Shown here: in pieces, positions 22,353-34,429 of the stretch
How positions within the stretch are numbered: the stretch's first letter is position 1
Layout of the letters: each line of letters starts with the position of its first letter
DNA from: Brassica napus
Taxonomy: Eukaryota; Streptophyta; Magnoliopsida; Brassicales; Brassicaceae
Assembly (NCBI RefSeq): GCF_020379485.1
Contig: NC_063448.1
Coordinates: 11,245,726 to 11,309,725, forward strand
DNA: 64,000 nt
Reading direction: 5' to 3'
Translations under genes and position numbers: made by a program
Notes under the pieces: generated by a model
Database searches by the model: none
What the model was told of the DNA's origin: nothing
The model's input: only the letters and a program-made list of their open reading frames with translations

Positions 22353-24050
22353 CTAGGTGGATGTCTGCGATTTCGCGGGTTCGAATGTTTTGGAACAATA
22401 TATTTATTATAATTTTGATAAATATTTTTCTATTTCTAAAAATGATTGCTTTTTAAAAATGATAAATATAAATATTTTAAGTACTTTTTGGTATTCTGTA
22501 TTGATAATTGTACTAAAATTAGTTATATATAATATTCATGATTCAGTTTTTAATAAAATTACTTAAGTTTTGAAGGTATATAATACTGAAACTTTTGAAA
22601 TATTTTATAAGTTTGTATAAATGACTTAAAGCCTCTTATCATAATTTAAAACATATGATGAGATAAGATAAATAATCTTATAAATGTATTGATAATTTTT
22701 ATAAATGAGTTATAAAGTTTGTATGAATTTTATTAGGCATTAATAGTTATTATAATACTTTATATACAAATATAAGGCTTTATATAAGAATATAAAATCA
22801 TTATATCAATTTTAACAAAAAACTTTTTTTTTATTATTTTATGTAGTTTACAAATATATAAAAAATTGATCAAACATTATTATTCTTTCTATATTTTCAA
22901 CAAATAGTTACCATAAATAATTATTTGTAATATTATGTAGATTTTTGGCAAGTGATATTAACTGATTATAGATTTATTTTTTCTATTAAATCTAATTAAA
23001 ATAAAAATAAATACAAATTATCGACCAATCAATTTATAACAATTTTTTAAGATTTCGTAAATGATCGACACAAAAGAAAATTCTCTTAAGTGATTTCTCA
23101 ATTAATATATAGAAGGATAGTAGTATGAGTTTTTAAATATATTTTATAAAGTAATTTATAAACTCTTATGGATGACTTACAAACTCTTGTAATAATTTAA
23201 AATATACAATAATCCAAGATAAATAGTTTGATAAATGTTTTTATAGATGATTTATAAAGCATATAATATGAACTTTAGAAGATATTAATAGTTATTATGA
23301 TAATTTATATAAAATATAATGCTTTTAAATAAGAATATAAAATCATTATATTGATTTATATAAACTTTTTGTCGCTTATTATTTTATATATTTTAAAAAA
23401 TATAAAAAAATGATCTATATTAAATAATATCGACCAATCAATGTATAACAATTTTTTAGGATTTCATATATGATCGACACATAAGAAAAAGCCTCTTAAG
23501 TCACTTTTCAATCAATATATAGTAGGATAGTAGAATGAGATTTTAAAACAAATTTTATAAATTAATTTATAAGCTCTCATAGATGACATAAAACCCTTAT
23601 GATAATTTAAAATATACAATAAGTCAAGAAAAATAATTTGATAAATGTTGTTATAAATGATTATAAATCAAGATATTAATAGGTATTATGATAATTTACA
23701 CAAAATATAATGCTTTTAAATAAGAATATAAAATCGCTATATTAATTTCTATAAACAGTTTATCGTTTATTATTTTATGTATTTTATAAATATAGAAAAT
23801 GATCAATTTATTTCTCTTTCTATAATTTAAACAATTAGTTACCATAAATAATTATTTGTAATATTATGTAAATTATTTGGCAAATTATATTAATTGGTTA
23901 TAGATTTACCTTTTTTTTAGTTCTAAATAAAATAAATAATAATTAAAAATCATCGACCAATCAAATTATAACAATTTTGTAAGAGTTTACCTATAATCGA
24001 CACGTAAGCAAAAGTCACTAAAGTGACTTCTCAATTAATATATAGTAGGA
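22353..24050 (-). mobile_element. Non-autonomous Helitron with three tandem 5' termini
   Basis: The minus-strand 3' end reads CGAACCCGCGAAATCGCAG...CCACCTAG and is followed by T. The outermost 5' end is TCCTACTATATATTAATTGA at 24050. Further 5'-end copies occur at 23117 and 23527, so the element has grown by repeated addition of its 5' portion (410- and 523-bp segments). The array unit 2 shows the empty site AAATATAATACACTTTAAAA. AT-rich, no gene. Confidence 0.8.
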
Positions 24051-24283
24051 TACACTTTAAAGGTTATTCTTATTTTTTGCTTCTCTTTTAAATATAATAC
24101 ACTTTAACGGATTATTTGCCATTTAAACTTTGAAGATATCTTTAAGCATTAACTATAAAGTTAATGTGTTGACAAAGCTCAAATTAAAGAATATTCCGTT
24201 TTTATGAAAATATCATACTTTCCTCATTTTGTTGGTGGATTTTTGAAAACTAAAAAGAATTTCCATAAAATATTGCATAGTCC

Positions 24284-25206
24284 TATGGCTGTTCAATATG
24301 GTAAAACCGAACCGTACCGAACCGAACCAAACCGAAATAGATAATATGGTTTGGTTTTGGTATATACCATATAAACCGAATGGATATAATTTTATAAAAA
24401 CCATAGGATTTGGATATGGTTTGGTATATAACCGATTAAACCAAATAAACCGAACAAAACCGACTAAAAGTAGAAACATGTAAATATGTATCTATTTTAT
24501 AACAATACATGAATATCTATTTGTTATATAAGTTAAATTTGTGTTAATAACTATTACCATAATGTTATAGTAATAAAGAACAATTTGTAAAACAATTGAA
24601 CTATAATTAAATAACAATACATCGTAATTCAGACATCTTATTTTTAAGTTTTTTTATCTTTTTGTTTTATTTTAGTATTCACTAAATTAATATGAAGATT
24701 ATAAATTTGATACAAAATAATTAATGGAAAATTTTCATAACTTTTTTCTTATCTATAAACAAACAGAGTTTCATGTTCAATCGAAAAAGCATGACTTTAA
24801 TGAACACTAAATATGGAAGAGTGGAAAAACTTTTCTTTCATGTTTCTGTTTTGTTTCATATTTTTATTTTCAAAATTTCAGGCTCTGATTTTAATTATAG
24901 ATTTGATTATTTTATTTGATGGTAGAAGCATTTTTATTTTATTTTTCATTTATTTGAACATGTAATATATTTTTAATAAATGACTGTGTTGACAATATGA
25001 CTCTAAAATTCATTTTATATAATCTCAAACTAAATAATTATGTTTTTGGTATAAAACCGAATAAACCGAAAACCGACGGTATATAAACCGAACCAAACCG
25101 AAGTAAATATGGATTTAGAATGGTAGTTATATTTTACTAACCGAAATACCAAAAACCAAAAAAAAACGAACCTAAACCGAACCGATATCCGGATTGAACA
25201 CCCCTA
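24284..25206. mobile_element. Non-autonomous hAT-like element
   Basis: Ends TATGGCTGTTCAATATGG and, inverted, TAGGGGTGTTCAATCCGG. It is flanked by an exact 8-bp duplication CATAGTCC (24276-24283 and 25207-25214), the size made by hAT transposases. Units 1 and 3 of the array show the intact target (GCATAGTCCTTATG in unit 1). Subterminal AACCGAACC repeats occur at both ends. The open frames at 24213-24483 are repeat-driven. Confidence 0.8.
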
Positions 25207-25429
25207 CATAGTCCTTATGATTGTTCGAAGTTTCCTAAATTGATTTATTTATTCAACTGCATCTATTAAATGGACGAAAATTTGTTCTTTTTGTTTAAAT
25301 TCAAATATTGATTAGAATTTTGAGTTGCATCTTGTAAGCATTTGCAGGTTTTAGAAATCTCAGGAATAATGAACAAAAGAACAGTATTTTATTGACAAAT
25401 AGATATATTTGAAGAAAGAGAACATAATT

Positions 25430-25609
25430 ATGTCCAAAAAAAGAAGAACAAAGAGAACATACTATGAACAGAAAATGGAGACTGCAACTAACAAACATGT
25501 AGTATTGATTTATTTGCCCGAGGTTCCAATAGAAATAGTAACCACTAGAGTTCAACGTAGCGATGAATTTGAAAGTGCTATTCTTGAAAAACTATCAAAG
25601 GCATATTAA
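25430..25609 (+). CDS. Unknown small open frame in tandem unit 2
   Basis: Reads MSKKRRTKRTYYEQKMETAT, then NKHVVLIYLPEVPIEIVT and a C-terminus EFESAILEKLSKAY before a stop. The frame from METATNK to the stop is also open in unit 3 and broken once in unit 1. Upstream, TTTGCAG at about 25340-25347 could be a splice acceptor. It may be a captured last exon of a plant gene, or a residual element gene. No family recognised and no neighbouring exon found. Confidence 0.35.
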   Translation: MSKKRRTKRTYYEQKMETATNKHVVLIYLPEVPIEIVTTRVQRSDEFESAILEKLSKAY

Positions 25610-26301
25610 TCCCACTGGGAGCTAAAAATCACATGTAAAAGATCACACTTAGTTATAATAAAATCATACAATACAGAAGTTTCAAGGTGTCGTTGCTTTT
25701 TTGTGTATAAAGACATACCAATGGCATAATTGTCTATAACGACATACCAATGGCATAATTAATAATTATTCTAGATATAAATGAGTCTAAATAAAAAGAA
25801 GCCGGGAAGAACTCTCACGATGACACGTCAGCAAATGACATACTTGTAAATATAATACACTTTAAAAGTTATTTTTAATTTTTGCTTTTTTTAAATATAA
25901 TATACTTAATTGCTATTTAAACTTTGAAGATATATCTAAGCATTAACTATAAAGTTAATGTGTTGACAAAGCTCAATTTAAAGAATATTCTGTTTTTATG
26001 AAAATATCATACTTTCCTCATTTTGTAGGTGGATTTTTGAAAACTAAAAAGAATTTTCATAAAATATTGCATACTCCTTATGACTGTTCTAAGTTTCTTA
26101 AATTGATTTATTTATTCAACTGCATCTATTAAATGGACGGAAATTTGTTCTTTTTGTTTAAATTCAAATATTGATTAAAATTTTGAGTTGCATCTTGCAA
26201 GCATTTGCAGGTTTTAGAAATCTCAGGAATAATGAACAAAAAAAAAATATTTTATTGACAAATAGATATATTTGAAGAAAGAGAACATAGTTATGTCCAA
26301 A

Positions 26302-26440
26302 GAAAATGGAGACTGCAACTAACAAACTTGTAGTATCGATTTATTTGCCTGAGGTTCCAATAGAAATAGCAATCATTAGAGTTCAACGTAGCGATGAATT
26401 TGAAAGTGCTATTCTTGAAAAATTATCAAAGGCATATTAA
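26302..26440 (+). CDS. Unknown small open frame in tandem unit 3
   Basis: Begins METATNKLVVSIYLPEVPIE and ends EFESAILEKLSKAY. It is the unit-3 equivalent of the unit-2 frame, and a deletion removed the basic N-terminal part. It differs from unit 2 by a few residues. Function unknown. Confidence 0.3.
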
Positions 26441-26498
26441 TCCTAGTGGGAGCTAAAAATCACGTGTGAAAGACCATACTTTAATTATAATAAAATAA

Positions 26499-27332
26499 CT
26501 AGATTTTGATCCGTGCTTTCAAAGCGCGGGTTTATTTTTGTTTTTTTTTTCAATTGACAAATATTTAGTAAATGTCACATTTTCATATATTTGTGTTTTA
26601 TTTTATAAAAGACTTAAAAATTTTATCTTTATTTATCGTATTTCATTTTAAATGACTATTTATGTTTAAAAAATTAAACTTTATTTTTTAATGAATTAAG
26701 TTGGTATAACTCTGATAAATTAATTTTATTATGGGGTTAATATTTTAATTAAAAAATTATATACTTTTAATAAAGATTTATACTTTTCAATAAAACAATT
26801 CAATTATTTTTATGAATGCTTAAATTATATTAAGAAAATAAAAAAATAATAATTAAGAATAGTTGAAAAAAAATTATTTGAACTTGGACTCAATGGTCCA
26901 AAGTAAAAAAAAAGGTGAGAATTGAATCTGATTTTTTAATAGGTCCAAATGGCCCAAGAGAGATTTGATTTGGGCTAGATCCAAAAATAATGACCCAATA
27001 TAGATTTGTTATTAATATTACTTAATTGCCCTTAATGAAACATGCAATGTTAGTGAAGGAAACATGCCCCTAAGGTAATTATGACAATAGGATCCTGCTT
27101 TAATTGGACTCAATGGTCCAAAGAAAAAAAAAAGGTGAGAATTGAATCTGATTTTTTAATAGACCCAAATGACCCAAGAGAGATTTGATTTGGGCTGGAT
27201 CCAAAAATAATGACCCAATATAGATTTGTTATTAATATTACTTAATTGCCCTTAATGAAACATGCAATGTTAGTGAAGGAAACATGCCCCTAAGGTAATT
27301 ATGACAATAGGATCCTGTTTTAATAATATAGA
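26499..27332 (-). mobile_element. Non-autonomous Helitron, copy 2, with duplicated 5' portion
   Basis: Same family as 21013-21627 (hairpin with one change, CCGTGCTTTCAAAGCGCGGG on plus). The 5' ~225 bp is present twice in tandem: about 26885-27105, truncated just short of the terminus, and 27106-27332, complete to TCTATATTATTAAAACAGG. It is inserted between A and T; unit 1 shows the empty site AAAACAATACAATATAG. The minus-strand frame at 27238-27426 crosses the end and is not a gene. Confidence 0.85.
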
Positions 27333-27857
27333 TACAATATAGACGTTTCAAGGTGTCGTTGCTAAGTGGGTCTAAATAAAAGGAAGTTGAGAAGAACTTT
27401 AGTGATGACACGTTAGCAAATGACATACTTATAAATATAATGTAATTTAAAAGTTATTCTTATTTTTTTGCTCCTCTTTTAGTAATAAGAGGATCTGTTG
27501 GACTAGTGGTTTATCATTTATAATTGGTTTCGTTGGGAAGAAAGATTAACGCAAATTCTCAATGTCCCCAAACGCAGCTTCTAGCCTAGAAAATTAGTCT
27601 GGCCTAAGAATCCGGATCCTTTTCCTATTAACAAAAGAAGACATCGATGCATATATTTTTCATATCTACTCTATGTACACATACATATCGGCATGTAGAA
27701 TTATATTATTTGCATCATTATTGGACTGATTTTTCACTTTCTTATTGCATATCAGCATATATAGACATATGTTTTTAATTTATGAATTAATCTTTATATT
27801 TCCGTATCACCAAATCTAATACTCAACCGGTGACGTTCCATTCATGAATGCAGTTAG

Positions 27858-28011
27858 TTTTTTTTTTTTGGTACAAAAAATGGTGTTTTCACTTCTTTGC
27901 CGGGAACCCAAGCATTGTAAATAGTCTCTTCCAGAGCGAACCGAACCCGGGTGACGGAAGTTGCAACCGCAACTCCTTTACCACTGGGCCAACTCGACGT
28001 TGGTTGCAGTT
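27858..28011 (-). mobile_element. SINE (tRNA-derived retroposon)
   Basis: On the minus strand, box A (TGGCCCAGTGGTAAAGG) and box B (GGGTTCGGTTCGC) of a pol III promoter lie in a ~140-bp body, which ends in an A12 tail. It is flanked by a 12-bp duplication with one mismatch, GAATGCAGTTAG at 27846-27857 and GAATGCAATTAG at 28012-28023. Confidence 0.85.
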
Positions 28012-28214
28012 GAATGCAATTAGCTGACTCTTAAATTTTTATGTTGTTAATAGTGTGCCTCCTATTTTTGCGATATCACATTATTCATAAATATCCATAT
28101 ACATATTTCTAATCTGTAATTATAGGATTTTGTTTTAAGAAGTAAGAAATAAAAGATTTAACTTCATTATATAATTCAACACCCGTACCAGAACATACAA
28201 CTTTCGCTGTCTTG

Positions 28215-29957
28215 TCTATACTATTATTTATGAAGTGATTTGACTTATGTGTCGACTTCCATAATATTAGATTTTTCTGCTTATTTGTTAATATTTTTAA
28301 TAATTTTATTTTCTTATAATTTTATTTGCTTATTTGCATATTTTATTTAAAATATATCTATTTGTCATATAAATATACTATACCAAGAATTGTTTAAGAT
28401 AAATATACATCGATGTTCTAGATAATTACGACAATGAAAACCATAATACATTAAGTTAAGGACAATATCAATACAAGTAATTTTTCTTATCTATCTATTA
28501 TATTGGTTATCGTAAATCATCTCTATAATATTATTTTAGAAGTCAGTTTCCTATGTGTCGCGCGCTCAAGTTAATTCTCACGATGGTTTATTACATTGTT
28601 AACCTTAATGAAATATTATTTTGTAATTTTCATTATCAAAATTTATATTTTAGTTTTTATTAATAATTTTTTCTTATGTAAAATATATATATTTAAAAAA
28701 ACATTTATAAACTATTTTTATTTTTCGTTTTTAATATATATATGTATGTACATATATATATATATATATAATCATATCAATATCATAAAGAAATTTAGTA
28801 TCAAAAAGGAAATATCTTAAAAGTAAAAAATATATAGCAGTTTGTTATATTTAAAACATGTAATTTGACAATATGAAATTTCCTTTTATATAAACCCCAA
28901 TTTCATAAACTATTTACTAATTTCCATTACTAATATATCTATTTATATTTTCGTTTTTCGTAATATTATTTTTTTATAAAATCATATCAATATCATAAAG
29001 GAATTTAGTATCAGAAATAATATCTTAAATAAAAATATAGTGATTTTTGATATTTAAAACATGTGATTTTTAAAAAATATTTTCCTTTTATATAAATCTC
29101 ACTTTCATAAAATTTTCTTGAAATTTTTTGTTTAATAACGTTTTTCTACGATTGTTAATAATTTTAGTTAAATATTTTTCATTTTAAATATAATAACTCC
29201 TTTTCATAAGAAAAAGTCAATTTAGTTAACAAATCAGTATTTACTTTTAATACACTAAAGAAATTATTTTTTTTAATTATAAAATTTCTAAAATAATATT
29301 TACTTTTTGGATAATTATTCAATCTCTTATTTTAAACAAATTCTCTTACAATTTCATACAGATTTTTCTTTTCATAATTACAGATTCTCAAGCCTATGTG
29401 AATGTTTCAATATCTATAAAAATAAACAAGTATTTATCTCAAATCTAATTCCATTAGAAAATTGTTTTCCTATGAATGTGGTATTTGCTAAAATTAATTA
29501 GGTTACTATTACGTTCTAAAACTCTAATGACCACGTGTTTTTAAAAGATTTCAAATTTGGTTCACTTATACAACTTCTGATCAACACATAAACTTTTTTC
29601 TCATAAATTTAAGCCAAAAAAATATATCAATTTAAAATACATATTTACAAATCTTAGAAACTAAATTAAATTATATATAATCTGATTTAGTATAATTAAA
29701 ATTCAATTGAAAAAATTATACAAATCAACATACCAAAAATAACTGAACCGATCCAAATTATTATACCTAAAATCATATATTTAATTATTATAATGTAACA
29801 ATGTAGTTTAAAACAGTGTTATATTTGTCTTTCTAATATACAAACTACAAAATAATTTAAACTTATCAATAATTAAAAATATAAAGTTAATCAATTATAA
29901 TAATTTTATTTTTTTGTAAATGTTTGTATCCGTGTATGGACACGAGAAATCACCTAA
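28215..29957 (+). mobile_element. Non-autonomous Helitron with two 5' termini
   Basis: The 3' end is a hairpin (CGTGTATGGACACG) followed by AGAAATCACCTAA and then T, fitting CTRR plus T. Two related 5' termini occur, TCTATACTATTATTTATGAAG at 28215 and TCTATAATATTATTTTAGAA near 28522, both followed by TATGTGTCG. The first is preceded by G rather than A, so the true start may be the second. Between them is only AT-rich DNA. No gene. Confidence 0.65.
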
Positions 29958-29970
29958 TAATAATTAAACA

Positions 29971-31233
29971 TCTATATTATTAAAAGAGAAGTACCCATTT
30001 GAAAATGCTCTTACTTCATTAATTAAACTTCATATTTTTTTGTTCGTTTTTTTCAGTTACATTAATGAAATATCCTTAAATAAATTTAAATTACCTATTT
30101 TATTTCTTGTCTTTTTAGTTATATTAATGAAATATCCTTAAATGAATTTAAACTACCTATTTTATTGATTGACTTTTTCAGTTACATTAATGAAATATCT
30201 TTAAATGAATTTGGACGTAATGTCATTTAATCAACAAAAAAAACTCATAAGTTATCTTTACGTGCATAATTTTAATAATGAAGATTTTTCAACACGAGCA
30301 TCATTAAAATGTTATCTAAAACTTGCAGCACTAATATATAACATGCATCAATAAAACTAGATTTTAACTCACATGATCGTACGGGTATTATTTTTCAATT
30401 GATTATATTTAAAAATTATTATTTATTCAAAAAATATTTAAGAATGGATATGTTTTTTAAAAAATTATATGGTATTTGATCCTATCGGTAGTATAAATTT
30501 AAACAAAATTTTAGCATAATATAACTCATTTGTCGTTTGCTAAATTTATGGCTTTTATTTATAATTTTTATTATTTAATTATAATATTTTTATTTTATAT
30601 TTGAAAGATGAATGAATATTTCTTTCTAACAATATTTTTCGTATATATATTTTTTTTTAAAAAATTCAATTTAAATTGTTATTATCATTGAATATAATTA
30701 TTTTTGACATAATTTTAGTTTTGGTTTACATCAAAACTAATCATATTTTAGGATAATTATAATTTAAAATGTTAATTTTCATATTTTTCAAAAAACGTCT
30801 AAAAATATTTTCAAAGGTTTTGTTATAATTGTTTTTAAAAAATATTGAGTTGCATTTCAAATAAAAAGGTAAAGATATTTAAAAATATTCTAATTAAAAT
30901 ATGTACAATTTAATATATTTTTTACGAAATGATTCGAATAAAAAAAACCACGCATGAAAGAAATCATGATTTCTGTTAACTGGGTGGGTCATTGTTTATA
31001 TGATATCGCACACGAAAGAAAAAATTATGTTTTTACAATTTTCTAATTAACTCTATATACTTAATTTTTTATATGATATCGCACATTCGTAAAAAAATAG
31101 ATAGTTTAAGATGCAAAAAAATATTTATTTAGTGAACATAATATGATCAAATATTACAAATAGATCATTTAATAAATTAAATAATCAAAAACCGAAAATT
31201 CATAACCGCGCTGGCGCGCGGATCAGGATCTAG
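29971..31233 (+). mobile_element. Non-autonomous Helitron, ~1.26 kb
   Basis: Starts TCTATATTATTAAAAGAG after an A and ends with the hairpin CCGCGCTGGCGCGCGG and ATCAGGATCTAG before a T. It lies 13 bp after the previous Helitron and 2 bp before the next, all in the same orientation. Contains a short tandem repeat (30046-30225), no gene. Confidence 0.85.
30046..30225. repeat. ~62-bp tandem repeat, about 2.7 copies
   Basis: Units share TTACATTAATGAAATATCCTT and ACCTATTTTATT, at about 30057, 30118 and 30182, inside the Helitron. Confidence 0.85.
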
Positions 31234-31235
31234 TA

Positions 31236-32145
31236 TCTATTAAAACAGAAGTAAAAAAAAGGAATAACCATGATTTTTCCTAAAGAATTACCATCTTATG
31301 TCACTACCATAAAATACAAAACACAGCCGTTTTAATAGTTTTAAATCAACACAACTATTTTCTCTCTCCTAATTCTTCTCTCTCCCCGTTTTTGTTTTCT
31401 GGTTAATCTTCTGATCTTTGTTGAATCAGACTTTTCTTTCGGCTTAGAGCGATTATGTCTTTGTTGTGTTTCTCAACTCATAACAAAACAATACTTCATG
31501 GTTTGTTTCATTTATATTTGTTTATGAGTTTGGAATAAAGTTCTGATCTTTGGTCGGATTTGTTCGTCTCTTTCGCAAGTTTAATTCAAATCTCGATCTT
31601 TTGAATTAGTTTATCTTTATCGAAGGATTTGCTCTGAATCCTATCCTATGAATATTAGTCTTCACCCGACAGATCTGACCTTGGTTTCAAGGGGTTAAGC
31701 TTTTCAGTCGGAAAGGATGAAGAAGATGATGGATTAATCTTGGTTGTCTCAAAAGGAATTCAGTAGAGTTGGCATTTGGAAGAACAGTCCAACAAAGAGT
31801 TCACTTTTGGATCGATTGAGCAATCCCTGTGTTTAATAATTTGGAGATGTAAGGTTCGCAATTCGGTGGAGTCGGTTAGTGGCGGAAGGGATTTTGGTAG
31901 AGGATACAGAGGAGTCGGTTAAGAAGATTGAGTAAAGGTTGTAAAGGAGGATTGACAACAAGTTTAAACTTCAAACCGGGTGCTAAAATGAAGACTTTAG
32001 CACTGGATTTCCTAAATCACCGGTAATTTTTGAAGTTTAAAATAAGAGAGACTGTTGGAGTAGGGTTGAACGCCGGAGAAGATGATGGATGCCGGAGAAC
32101 ACCACCGGGAATTGCTTGGTGTTTCAAGGAATGATGATGTCTCTT
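31236..32145 (+). mobile_element. Helitron 5' terminus and following sequence (3' end not found)
   Basis: TCTATTAAAACAGAAGTA directly after A at 31235 is a Helitron-like start. The following 0.9 kb is less AT-rich than its surroundings (for example 31660-32100). It has a TCTTCTCTCTCC leader-like stretch and may contain captured gene sequence, but no frame longer than 82 codons is convincing. The small frame at 32082-32330 crosses into the next element. Confidence 0.45.
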
Positions 32146-32147
32146 CG

Positions 32148-33339
32148 TTGAGAAGCATCTCCTACAGAAACTCTATAAGTCCAAATATAGAGTTTTTTTG
32201 CTCTCCAAAAAGTAATTTCAAAACTTCAAATTTTGAAGACCGAAACTCCAAATATAGAGTTTCGGTTTTCAAAAATCTTTTTATTTACATTTTGGTACTT
32301 ACAATTATACATCATATTTATAATTCTTAAATATTTTTTTGTTTATTGTTTTAATCCTTAAAACTTTTATATTTCATAAATATTTCAAATTTGTTTTATA
32401 AATTTAAGTTTTACACATGAAATTAAATAAAAATTTTAAAACAAGATTTATAATATTTTAAAACTAAAATTAAACAACAAGAATATTACAAACCATAATA
32501 AAAACTTATTAAAAAAACACATGAAGACATAATTACTACTCAAATTTAAATATTATAACAACACTAATAGTCTGGTAAATTTGCTCCGGAACCTCCCAAA
32601 TCTCCAAAATATTGTCCAAACAAATTGTGTAACCAAAGATGATTGTTGTTGTTGCTCTTGACGCCTTTTTCGTACAATTATTTCTTGTTCAGATAGAATG
32701 TATTCATGAATATTAACACCATCGATAGAAGCTAAGTTTTTCAGCAATATTTTATTTTTCTCTTTTACTTCTTTAAAAACTAACTTTTTTGCTTCATTTT
32801 GCAGTCGTAATTCAATCATCCCATGACCTTTTTCCCTGCTTGTTGTACTTTCGTTTAAAAGATCAAGGATTTTTTCGTTTGATGCTATCAAACTATCAGC
32901 GGCCATATTATGAGGATATCCGATTTCAACAATTTTTGGCTCGTAATCTACAAATAAAAAATAAAGAGAATTGTTTCTTATTTCGAAATGCACTAGTTGA
33001 TCATATATGGGAGCATTACGGAAATAATTTTATGGAATAATATAGTATTTGCTTGCAGTTTAATATTTAATTATGTACTTTTATTTATAATTTTATATTT
33101 TAGTGTAAGATTTTTTTAATTAATATTTCTGTAATATTTATATATATGTACTAGTTATTTATAGAAGTTTTATGAATTTACATCAACTATGATAAATATA
33201 AGGACCATAGTGTAAAATATAAATAATTTTGAAGTTTGGTTTGAAGTTTTACTTTTGGAAAAAAATACATTGAAACTTCAAATATAGAATTTTGGAAACT
33301 TCAGAACAGAATTACTTTTTTGGAGATGTCTAAAGGGCA
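32148..33339 (-). mobile_element. PIF/Harbinger-derived element with remnant of ORF1
   Basis: Both ends carry CATCTCC-type termini (GCATCTCCTACAGAAACTC left; inverse ACATCTCCAAAAAAGTAATT right) and CCAAATATAGAGTTT subterminal repeats. Inside on the minus strand is the C-terminal part of the Myb-like ORF1 protein that accompanies Harbinger transposases. The transposase gene itself is absent. No 3-bp duplication was confirmed. Confidence 0.65.
32553..32993 (-). pseudogene. Harbinger ORF1 (Myb-like) protein, C-terminal remnant
   Basis: The frame reads ESTTSREKGHGMIELRLQNE and KNKILLKNLASIDGVNIHEY, then IIVRKRRQEQQQQ, a coiled, charged region. A 1-base shift then separates it from GQYFGDLGGSGANLPDY and a stop at about 32565-32620. 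That ending is typical of plant Harbinger ORF1 proteins. The N-terminal Myb domain is missing. Confidence 0.65.
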
Positions 33340-33760
33340 CGTGTTGAAAACTTTGAGGGGTGGAAATGGGGTGTGTACATAGTGTAATAAGTGTGTACTC
33401 TAAAGTTTGTTCTTATCTTTGTTACAACCATTGGGTCTTAGCTCTTAATATTTGTTGTAATGGGTCACTAAATCAAATTTGATTTTAGACACATCAGGCG
33501 TACTTGATCGATTTTATTAAAATAGATTGTTTTAGTGATGAAAAAATACTTTTTTTTGTGCTTAAACCATTGTTTAAAGTTAGACTTAGTAGAAGATTAA
33601 TTTATAAAATCATATATATATATATATATATTTGGTTAGTATAACTATAACCACTATTCTTAAACTAACGCATGGTTAGTAAAATTTGAGTGCTCACTAT
33701 CTTTTAACTTGCCACAAAATATTCTCAATATATATACCATGGTTAATCTTTAACCTTCGA
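33340..33760. other. Intergenic, no gene seen
   Basis: AT-rich; contains a TA microsatellite at about 33610-33632. Confidence 0.6.
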
Positions 33761-34369
33761 CTAGATTTTGACCGCGCTTTGAAAGCGCGGATTCATTTTT
33801 TTTTTTTTTTCAATTGACAAATATTTAGTAAATGTCATATTTCATATATTTGTGTTTTAATTTATAAAAGACTTAAACTTTTTATCTTTATTTATCGTGT
33901 TTCATTTTAAATGACTATTTATGTTTAAAAAATTAAACTTTATTTTTTTAATAAATTAAATTGGTATAACTCTGATAAATTAATTTTATTATGTGGTTAA
34001 TATTTTTTATAGAAATAATTATATACTTTTAATAAAGATTTATACTTTTCAATGAAAAATTCATTTTTTTATGAATGCTTAAATTATATTAAGAAAAAAA
34101 ATAATTAAGAAATGTTGAAAAAAAATTATTCGAACTTGGACTCAATGGCCCAAAGGAAAAAAAACTGTGAGAATTGGATCTGATTTCTTAATCGGCCCAA
34201 ATGGCCCAAGAGAGATCTAACGTGGACAGTGGGCTAGATCCGAAAAAATGGCCCAATATAGATGTGTTATTAATATTACTTGATTGCCCTTAATGAAACA
34301 TGAAATGTTAGTAAAGAAAGGGCAGGCTAAGGTAAAAAAGACAATAGTATCCTGCTTTAATAGTATAGA
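33761..34369 (-). mobile_element. Non-autonomous Helitron, copy 3
   Basis: Third member of the family at 21013 and 26499. The minus-strand start is TCTATACTATTAAAGCAGG and the end is CCGCGCTTTCAAAGCGCGG, then TCAAAATCTAG. It sits between A (33760) and T (34370). No gene. Confidence 0.9.
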
Positions 34370-34429
34370 TTTAAATTAGCTACCACATATATTTATAAGA
34401 TTGGAATCTTTCATTCCCTAAAAAAAATC

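Larger units (their letters stand above)
20950..27480 (+). repeat. Three-copy tandem array of a ~0.85-kb unit, invaded by four transposons
   Basis: Units start near 20950, 24109 and 25905 at the shared sequence ATTTGCCATTT..ACTTTGAAG. After subtracting insertions, units 1 and 2 are about 840 and 865 bp, and unit 3 is somewhat shorter. They contain the same series of sequences: AAGTTAATGTGTTGACAAAG, GTAGGTGGATTTTTGAAAAC, an intron-like TTTGCAG followed by an open frame, GTTTCAAGGTGTCGTTGCT, and ATGACATACTTGTAAATATAA. Insertions at 21013-21627, 22353-24050, 24284-25206 and 26499-27332 each have an uninterrupted counterpart in another unit. The origin of the unit is unknown. Confidence 0.85.

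Noticed and set aside
24213..24483. Overlapping open frames on both strands in the hAT-like element
   Set aside because: They translate AACCGAACC-type repeats into Lys/Pro/Asn or Phe/Gly runs.
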